In this document: piece by piece, positions 21,860 through 26,943 of the stretch
Position numbering within the stretch: the stretch's first letter is position 1
Layout of the letters: every line of letters begins with the position of its first letter
Assembly: GCA_002328185.1 (NCBI GenBank)
Contig: DCWQ01000027.1
Coordinates: 18,652-45,594, forward strand
Source: Dehalococcoidia bacterium UBA2158
GTDB taxonomy: Bacteria; Chloroflexota; Dehalococcoidia; Lucifugimonadales; UBA3495
DNA: 26,943 nt
Direction of reading: 5' to 3'
Position numbers and translations under genes: made by a program
The notes under the pieces: model-generated
Seen by the model: the letters and a program-made list of their open reading frames with translations, nothing else
Databases searched by the model: none
What the model was told of the DNA's origin: nothing

Positions 21860-24379
21860 CTAATCACTGGAGTTGGCCGTCTCCGCCTCTGCTTCCGATT
21901 CAGCCTTGGCTTTTGCCTTGGGTTTGGCCTTGGCTTTCTTGGAAGTGATCTTGATGGCGCCTTCGCCGTCCATGTCGATCATCGCCACGTCGCCGGCGAC
22001 CAGCCGTCGGCTGAGCACCTCATCGGACAGGGTGTCTTCGATCTCGTCTTGGATCAGTCTCCGCAGCGGCCGGGCGCCCAGGACCGGGTCGAAACCCTTC
22101 CCTCCAAGGTAGACCTTGGCTTCTTCGGTGATCTCCAACGCGATCTCTTTCTCGTCCAACTCGGTGCGGACCTGGTTCATCATCAGATCGACAATCTCCA
22201 GAATCTCTTCCCTGGTTAGCTGGTGGAACACCACGGTTGAATCGATTCGGTTGAGGAACTCAGGACGGAAGAAGCGCTTAACTTCCTCCAGCACTTTGTC
22301 CTTCATCCGTTCGTAGGCGCTGTCGTCGGTCTGAGCTTCGCTGGTCTTGGCCGCGAAACCGAGAGATGTCTCCCGTTTGATCAAATCCGACCCCAGGTTG
22401 CTTGTCATGATGATGATGGAGTTCCGGAAGTCCACCTTCCGGCCTCGGGCGTCGGTCAGGTGACCGGCGTCGAAGATCTGCAACAGGATGTTGAAGACCT
22501 CGGGGTGGGCCTTTTCAATCTCATCAAGGAGCACGGCGCAGTAGTTCTTGCGCCGGACGCCCTCGGTCAGTTGGCCGCCCTCGTCATAGCCGACGTAGCC
22601 AGGAGGCGCGCCAATCAGGCGGGCCACGGTGTGACGCTCTTGGAATTCGGACATGTCCAGGCGAATCATGTTGTCTTCATCTCCGAACATGAACTCGGCC
22701 AGAGCACGGACCAACTCGGTCTTTCCGACTCCGGTGGGGCCAAGGAACATGAACACGCCGATGGGACGGCGGGAGTCCTTGAGGCCTGCCCTGGCGCGGC
22801 GCACCGACTTGGATACGCTTACGATGGCTTCGTCTTGGCCAATTATCCGCCTGTGCAGTTCTGCTTCCATCTGCAGGAGCCGCTCGGTCTCTTCTTCCGC
22901 CAGCCGAGTTACCGGAATACCGGTCCACATGCTGACGACTTCAGCGATATCGTCTTCAGTGACAACCCGGCGCTCTGAACCCTCGCCCTCCTGCCACTCT
23001 TTTTCTAGGGTGTCTAGGTCTTCTCCCTGACGCAGTTCCCGGTCGCGGAGTTCGGCCGCCGCCTCATATTGTTGGGAGGCGATGGCTTCGTCTTTCTCTT
23101 TCCGGACCTGCTCCAAGACCTGCATGGCGTCTTTCACCGACGCGGGGGTGACGCTGCCGCGCAGCCGTACTCGGGAGCCGGCCTCGTCTATGAGGTCTAT
23201 GGCCTTGTCCGGCAGGAACCGGTCTGGGATGTAGCGCTGGGCTAAGAGAGCCGCGCTGCGGATGGCTTCGTCAGTGATGTCTACCTTGTGATGGTCTTCG
23301 TATTTGCTCCTGACGCCCATCAAAATCGCGACGGTGTCGTCATCGGATGGCTCTTCAACCCGCACGGGCTGCAGGCGGCGCTCCAAAGCCGGATCCCGCT
23401 CCACGTACTTGCGGTAGTCGTCCAGGGTGGTGGCCCCGATGCATTGAATCTCGCCGCGGGCCAATGAAGGCTTCAGGATGTTGGAAGCGTCGACCGCGCC
23501 TTCAGCGGCGCCAGCGCCGACAATGGTGTGAATTTCGTCAATGAAAAGGACGCAGTTGCCGGAGGCCTTGATCTCTTCAATGACCTTCTTCAACCGCTCT
23601 TCGAATTCGCCGCGGTACTTCGTGCCCGCAACTAGGGCGCCCATGTCCAGGGTGACCAAGCGTTTGCCCTGCAGGGTGTCGGGGACATCTCCGCCGCTGA
23701 TCAGTTGGGCTAGGGCCTCGACGATGGCGGTTTTGCCAACGCCGGGCTCGCCAACCAGCACCGGATTGTTCTTGGTGCGGCGGCTGAGGATCTGGACCAT
23801 CCGCTCAATCTCTTTCTCCCGGCCGATGACCGGGTCAAGTTTGTCGGATTTGGCAGCGACGGTTAGGTCGATACCCAACTGGTCCAGGGTAGGAGTTTTG
23901 GAGGTGGCCCGGCTGCCTTGGCTGCCGGTGCCGGAGGTATGGCTAAGGATGCGGTGGGTCTCGGCGCGGACCTTGTCTAGGGTGACGCCCAGACTTTCCA
24001 GCACGCCAGCGGCCACGCCTTCACCTTCCCGCAGTAGGCCGATGAGCAGATGCTCCGTACCGATATAAGTATGGTTCATCCGCCGGGCTTCGTCGACGGC
24101 CAGTTCCACGACTTTCTTCGCACGGGGGGTGAGGCCAATCTCGCCTTGGGCCGGTTTCTCGCCGCGGCCAATGATGAATTCCACTGCCGAACGGACCTTG
24201 CTCAGGTCCACCGACAAACTGGAAAGCACCCGGGCGGCAACGCCTTCTGTCTCGCGGACGAGGCCCAGAAGGATGTGCTCGGTGCCGATGTAGTTATGGT
24301 TAGAACGCTGAGCTTCTTCCTGTGCCAGCGATAGTACCCGCCGTGCGCGTTCGGAGAACTTCTCGAATCTACTGCCCAT
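21860..24379 (-). CDS. clpC: ATP-dependent Clp protease ATP-binding subunit ClpC
   Basis: 839 residues from ATG 24379, which has CAGGAG seven bases upstream and matches the family start (SRFEKFSERARRVL). The open frame to 24619 is leader. Two Clp-N repeats occupy about 1-145, AAA1 has Walker A GEPGVGKT at 210-217 and LFIDEI at 278-283, a UVR-type segment (YEAAAELRDREL) lies in the middle region near 438-449, and AAA2 has GPTGVGKT at 547-554. The UVR-type middle marks it as ClpC rather than ClpA or ClpB. It unfolds proteins for ClpP. The C-terminus is an unusual Lys/Ala/Glu-rich tail of about 35 residues. ctsR, mcsA and mcsB, its usual Firmicute partners, are absent upstream. Confidence 0.95.
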   Translation of the reverse strand: MGSRFEKFSERARRVLSLAQEEAQRSNHNYIGTEHILLGLVRETEGVAARVLSSLSVDLSKVRSAVEFIIGRGEKPAQGEIGLTPRAKKVVELAVDEARRMNHTYIGTEHLLIGLLREGEGVAAGVLESLGVTLDKVRAETHRILSHTSGTGSQGSRATSKTPTLDQLGIDLTVAAKSDKLDPVIGREKEIERMVQILSRRTKNNPVLVGEPGVGKTAIVEALAQLISGGDVPDTLQGKRLVTLDMGALVAGTKYRGEFEERLKKVIEEIKASGNCVLFIDEIHTIVGAGAAEGAVDASNILKPSLARGEIQCIGATTLDDYRKYVERDPALERRLQPVRVEEPSDDDTVAILMGVRSKYEDHHKVDITDEAIRSAALLAQRYIPDRFLPDKAIDLIDEAGSRVRLRGSVTPASVKDAMQVLEQVRKEKDEAIASQQYEAAAELRDRELRQGEDLDTLEKEWQEGEGSERRVVTEDDIAEVVSMWTGIPVTRLAEEETERLLQMEAELHRRIIGQDEAIVSVSKSVRRARAGLKDSRRPIGVFMFLGPTGVGKTELVRALAEFMFGDEDNMIRLDMSEFQERHTVARLIGAPPGYVGYDEGGQLTEGVRRKNYCAVLLDEIEKAHPEVFNILLQIFDAGHLTDARGRKVDFRNSIIIMTSNLGSDLIKRETSLGFAAKTSEAQTDDSAYERMKDKVLEEVKRFFRPEFLNRIDSTVVFHQLTREEILEIVDLMMNQVRTELDEKEIALEITEEAKVYLGGKGFDPVLGARPLRRLIQDEIEDTLSDEVLSRRLVAGDVAMIDMDGEGAIKITSKKAKAKPKAKAKAESEAEAETANSSD

Positions 24380-24618
24380 GTTCACGCTCCTGATGGGAGT
24401 AAGGTGAGGAACCCATTTTGCCATGGTTCCTTCTACAGAGGCTTGCCATTTACGAAACGCCTGCCCTTTAAATAGAGAGCTGGCTTGCCACTCAAGGTCA
24501 TGCCACACAACTTCCGCAAACACCCAGTGCCATTTGTGTGGGGGATATCCTGTGGACCGGTGCCGTTCGTGGCGGGGACGGGGTCTTAGCCGGGTATAAA
24601 CCCTCTTCCCCTCGTGCA
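24380..24618 (-). promoter_or_regulatory. Long 5' leader of clpC
   Basis: About 237 bases separate the predicted transcription start (near 24616) from the clpC ATG. The reading frame is open through it, with an in-frame ATG at 24424-24422 behind AAGGA, but the translation is unlike ClpC. No CIRCE-type repeat or obvious CtsR box is seen. Purpose unknown. Confidence 0.35.
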
Positions 24619-24622
24619 TCCA

Positions 24623-24651
24623 ATTATATTAGAGGCCTTTCCAAGTGTAAA
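24623..24651 (-). promoter_or_regulatory. Sigma70-type promoter of clpC
   Basis: On the minus strand TTTACA (24651-24646), a 17-base spacer and a perfect TATAAT (24628-24623). Between here and the 5S gene (24652-24858) I see no gene. Confidence 0.7.
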
Positions 24652-24858
24652 GGCACAATGGAGCAGATAACCTGCCGGATGCTGGAGTCCAACCGGACCG
24701 AAAACGCACCGGAAACACAATGGAAGTTGCCTAAACGGGGTGCTTGACTGGATGATCTAAGTGTCCGCTGCCTCGACAACCGGGGCCGTAGACTGGGAAG
24801 GTGCACAAGCTTGGGGGCCTTTCGGGTCTGCCCTTGCAGGCTTTACTGTGTTGAAATA

Positions 24859-24980
24859 CCTCCCGGCGGTGACCTATTTTCCCACTCCGTCGCCAGAGCA
24901 GTATCGTAGGCGCTGAGGCGTTTCACTACCGTGTTCGGGATGGGAACGGGTGGGGCCGCTTCGCTAGAACCACCAGGAGA
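24859..24980 (-). rRNA. rrf: 5S ribosomal RNA
   Basis: The minus strand carries the conserved 5S core: CCCATCCCGAACACGG, then GTGAAACGCC and the GGCGACGGAGTGGGAAAATAGG-like 3' half. Helix I closes well: CTCCTGGTGG at the 5' end (from 24979) pairs over ten positions with CCGCCGGGAG at the 3' end (to 24860), with G-U pairs allowed. The length is about 122 nt. No 23S or 16S sequence lies on either side within the window: guaB3 is upstream and clpC downstream. It therefore appears to be transcribed alone. Exact ends are estimated from helix I. Confidence 0.93.
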
Positions 24981-24995
24981 TATAACAGCTACGCC

Positions 24996-25024
24996 AGTAT
25001 GCATCATTTTTCACAACCCCGCAA
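24996..25024 (-). promoter_or_regulatory. Candidate promoter of the solitary 5S gene
   Basis: On the minus strand TTGCGG (25024-25019), a 17-base spacer and CATACT (25001-24996). Transcription would start a few bases before the mature 5S end. The boxes are only partial matches. Confidence 0.35.
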
Positions 25025-25132
25025 GGGCAAAACGCTCGAAGTCAGTCACCAATTTTCAATAAAATGTATTACCAGAATTTTCGGCTATCTTTCCGGAGTT
25101 TAAAGGTTGGTTATCAATCCGTTGATTTCCGG

Positions 25133-25161
25133 TTGATTTTTGCCCAGAATACTGATTAAAT
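25133..25161 (+). promoter_or_regulatory. Candidate promoter of guaB3
   Basis: TTGATT (25133-25138), a 17-base spacer and TTAAAT (25156-25161). It would start transcription near 25168, thirty bases before ATG 25198. Confidence 0.45.
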
Positions 25162-25197
25162 CAACGAAAGAATCGACAATGGAAGAGGTGCGTAGGG

Positions 25198-26334
25198 ATG
25201 GGGAGAAGGCTATTCAAAGAACTTGAGCGTTCTTACGGTTTCGACGAAGTAGCGATCGTGCCTGGTCAGGTCACCATTAACCCCGAGCTGACCTCCACCA
25301 AAATGACCATCGGCGACCTGGATTTCGAGATTCCCATCATGGCCTCCGCGATGGACGGAGCTGTTTCCCCAGGGTTCGCCGCTCAGATGCATGAGATGGG
25401 CGGACTGGGAGTCCTTAATGCCGAAGGCCTCTATAGTAGGTACGAAGACCCTTACTCGATCCTGGAAGAGATCATCTCTCACCCCCAGGAAACGGTCACT
25501 GAATTCCTCCAGAAAGTTTACTCCGAACCCATCCGCGAAGACCTGGTCGGCCAGAGAGTCCGCGAGATCAAGAGCACCGGCGCTACGTGCGCCGTTTCTT
25601 TTACCCCCCAGAACACCAAACGCATGTCGCCCGCGGCCGTCGAGGCCGGGGCCGACATGGTTGTTGTCCAGTCCACCGTCACCACCGCCCGCCACATGTC
25701 CAACAGCTATCGGGGGCTGGTTTTCTCCGAACTGATCGACTCCCTTAAGGTCCCCGTGATCGTCGGCAACTGCGTAACCTATGAAGTGGCCCTTGAGTTG
25801 ATGGAGACCGGTATCGACGGCCTATTGGTCGGCGTCGGACCCGGCGCGGCCTGCACCACCCGCGAAGTTGTGGGAGTCGGCGTGCCCCAGGTAACCGCCA
25901 CCCTCCAGTGCGCGGCGGCCCGGGAAGACTACTTCCGCCGCACCGGCCGCTACGTCTCAGTGATCACCGACGGCGGGTTCCGGACCGGCGGTGACATCTG
26001 CAAGGCCATGGTCAGCGGCGCAGACGCCGTGATGTTGGGCACTCCCTTCGCCCAGGCCAATGAAGCGCCCGGACAGGGTTTCAACTGGGGCATGGCCAAC
26101 CCACACCCTGAACTGCCCAGGGGCACCCGCATATCAGTCGGGACCAAGGGTTCATTGAAAGAGATCCTCTACGGCCCAACAGCCAAGACCGACGGCACCC
26201 AGAATTTCGTCGGCGCCCTGAGAGTGATGATGGGGATGTGCGGGGCCTACACCATCAGAGACCTGCATAAGGCAGAGATGGTCATCGCTCCTTCTATTAA
26301 GACAGAAGGTAAATTCTTCCAGATGAGCCGCTAA
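25198..26334 (+). CDS. guaB3: GuaB3-type IMP dehydrogenase/GMP reductase family protein
   Basis: 378 residues. It is a TIM-barrel of the IMPDH/GMPR superfamily without the CBS pair that normal GuaB inserts. The catalytic loop is GVGPGAACTTREVVGVGVPQ with Cys219, and the phosphate-binding ITDGGFRTGGDICKAMVSGADAVMLGTPFA follows. The start (RRLFKELERSYGFDEVAIVPG) and end (EMVIAPSIKTEGKFFQ) fit the GuaB3 subfamily seen in cyanobacteria and actinobacteria. The role could be IMP oxidation or GMP reduction; I recall reports of GMP reductase activity for GuaB3, but the sequence here does not decide. GAGGT lies eight bases upstream of ATG. The selenoprotein gene follows after a 57-bp spacer made largely of tandem repeats. 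Confidence 0.9.
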   Translation: MGRRLFKELERSYGFDEVAIVPGQVTINPELTSTKMTIGDLDFEIPIMASAMDGAVSPGFAAQMHEMGGLGVLNAEGLYSRYEDPYSILEEIISHPQETVTEFLQKVYSEPIREDLVGQRVREIKSTGATCAVSFTPQNTKRMSPAAVEAGADMVVVQSTVTTARHMSNSYRGLVFSELIDSLKVPVIVGNCVTYEVALELMETGIDGLLVGVGPGAACTTREVVGVGVPQVTATLQCAAAREDYFRRTGRYVSVITDGGFRTGGDICKAMVSGADAVMLGTPFAQANEAPGQGFNWGMANPHPELPRGTRISVGTKGSLKEILYGPTAKTDGTQNFVGALRVMMGMCGAYTIRDLHKAEMVIAPSIKTEGKFFQMSR

Positions 26335-26340
26335 CCTCCT

Positions 26341-26382
26341 TTAGACCAAACCCGTTAGACCAAACCCGGTAGATCAAACCCG
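26341..26382 (+). repeat. Three tandem copies of a 14-bp unit before the selenoprotein ribosome site
   Basis: TTAGACCAAACCCG occurs at 26341-26354 and again exactly at 26355-26368; a third copy with two changes (GTAGATCAAACCCG) is at 26369-26382. The array ends directly at the GGAGG ribosome site of the selenoprotein gene. It may be a slippage product or a protein/RNA binding array in the leader. Confidence 0.85.
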
Positions 26383-26391
26383 GAGGGACTT

Positions 26392-26934
26392 ATGGCACAG
26401 GCAACCGGAACTATAGAGATACTGGACCCCACCGCTGAGGACGTTCCCGAGGAGTTGGGACTCAGCGACTCCCTGCCCGACCTAAAGGGTAAGGTCGTGG
26501 GTCTGCTCGAGAACCGCAAATACCACGCCGACGCCTTCTTGGGCGAGCTGAAAGAGATCCTGCTAAAGGACTACGGCGCCGCCAAGGTCGTCTACGCGAC
26601 TAAGTTCACCTACAGCGCTCCCTGCGCCGATGAGACCATTCAGTCCCTTTCCGAAGATTGCGACGTGGTGATCCACGCCATCGCGGATTGAGGTTCCTGC
26701 ACATCGTGGGGTCTCCACGACACAGTTATGACCGAGTCCAAGGGCGTGCCGTCGGTTAGCGTGATAACCAGCACCTTCACTAGGGCCGCCCATGCCCGGG
26801 CCTCTGCCCTGGGAATGCCCGGAGTCCGCATAGTGGTGCTACCGAGCCCGTTAGCCCCCCGCACCATCCCAGAGGTCCAGCGGATGGCCCACGACTTCGC
26901 CCCAGAGATAGTAGGCCTACTAACCGGCAAATAA
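26392..26934 (+). CDS. UGSC-family selenoprotein (in-frame TGA decoded as selenocysteine)
   Basis: 180 residues when the TGA at 26689-26691 is read as Sec100. ATG 26392 has GGAGG five bases upstream. The N-terminal half (IEILDPTAEDVPEELGL, LKGKVVGLLENRKYHADAFL, CDVVIHAIAD) and the part after the TGA (GSCTSWGLHDTV, GVPSVSVITSTF, LGMPGVRIVVLPSPLA, IVGLLTGK) match, in one frame, the family known for its UGSC or CGSC motif. Here the motif is Sec100-Gly-Ser-Cys103, a CxxC-like redox pair. The coding pattern continues without a break to the TAA at 26932. A SECIS-like hairpin lies 12 bases after the TGA. Family function is unknown to me; a thiol/selenol redox role is inferred. It requires selA, selB, selC and selD elsewhere. 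It follows guaB3 and may share its transcript. A pseudogene with a Cys-to-stop change is the main alternative. Confidence 0.9.
26704..26720 (+). promoter_or_regulatory. SECIS-like hairpin downstream of the selenocysteine TGA
   Basis: TCGTGG (26704-26709) and CCACGA (26715-26720) form a perfect 6-bp stem with the 5-base loop GGTCT. It begins 12 bases after the TGA. The minimal E. coli fdhF SECIS is also a 17-nt hairpin about 11 bases after UGA, with a GGUCU apical sequence. The bulged U of the fdhF stem is not seen here. The likely role is SelB binding to recode UGA. Confidence 0.8.
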
Positions 26935-26943
26935 GAAACCCTC

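Noticed and set aside
24380..24618. CIRCE or CtsR operator in the clpC leader
   Set aside because: No TTAGCACTC inverted repeat or recognisable CtsR heptad repeat is present.
24380..24619. N-terminal extension of ClpC
   Set aside because: The translation is unlike any Clp protein, and ATG 24379 has a proper ribosome site and the family-typical start.
24780..24858. Terminator after the 5S gene
   Set aside because: GC-rich segments are present, but I could not build a convincing stem with a T run.
24652..24858. tRNA or small RNA between clpC and 5S
   Set aside because: No cloverleaf, TTC loop or clear promoter-terminator pair was found.
26341..26382. CRISPR array
   Set aside because: The 14-bp units are directly adjacent without spacers.
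26728..26934. Separate small ORF starting at ATG 26728
   Set aside because: It is in frame with the upstream ORF, lacks a ribosome site, and coding similarity begins right after the TGA, before this ATG. It is the C-terminal part of the selenoprotein.

Overview
The window looks like chromosomal DNA of a free-living bacterium, most likely Chloroflexota, class Dehalococcoidia (SAR202-like). This is inferred from content: two luciferase-like flavin monooxygenases, several hydrolases and amidohydrolases in short operons, a secreted IPT/TIG-like protein with a C-terminal domain I associate with Dehalococcoidia, and dispersed short palindromic intergenic repeats. No phage, IS transposase, CRISPR array or tRNA gene was recognised.

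Layout. 1-870 is decayed: a left-truncated, frameshifted surface-protein gene (+) and a metallopeptidase remnant (-). 871-5384 is a minus-strand operon, in transcription order: acyl-CoA-dehydrogenase-fold flavoprotein, luciferase-like monooxygenase, CocE/NonD hydrolase, and an atypical Tag-like protein. It has a sigma70-type promoter and a palindrome in its leader. 5602-8692 (+) holds an SDR, then a DAO-type FAD oxidoreductase coupled to an alpha/beta hydrolase behind a clear promoter. 8693-9086 carries an 83-bp palindromic element and a ketopantoate-reductase-like remnant. 9087-11237 (-) is an alpha/beta hydrolase with Thr at the nucleophile position, and an amidohydrolase. 11396-15048 (+) is an amidase, a polytopic membrane protein and a second luciferase-like monooxygenase, ended by a strong terminator. 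15141-15440 is a patch of degenerate palindromic repeats. 15499-16920 (-) and 17068-17850 (+) are a dihydropyrimidinase/hydantoinase-like enzyme and an SDR, fired from back-to-back promoters whose -35 boxes lie inside one perfect palindrome. 17957-20065 (+) is the secreted IPT/TIG-like protein, then moaD and moaE. 20249-24379 (-) is radA and clpC. 24859-24980 (-) is a 5S rRNA gene with no 23S beside it.

The right end (25198-26934, +) holds a GuaB3-type IMP dehydrogenase/GMP reductase-family gene and the most notable item, a UGSC-family selenoprotein. Its reading frame is interrupted by an in-frame TGA at 26689-26691, directly followed by codons for Gly-Ser-Cys. Twelve bases after the TGA is a 17-nt hairpin with a GGTCT loop that resembles the minimal E. 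coli fdhF SECIS. An ordinary ORF caller splits this gene in two.

Together the accessory genes suggest scavenging of organic compounds: oxygenation by flavin monooxygenases, hydrolysis of esters, amides and cyclic amides, and oxidation by SDR and FAD enzymes. They sit beside housekeeping genes for Moco synthesis, DNA repair, protein quality control and purine metabolism. Substrates cannot be read from the sequence.
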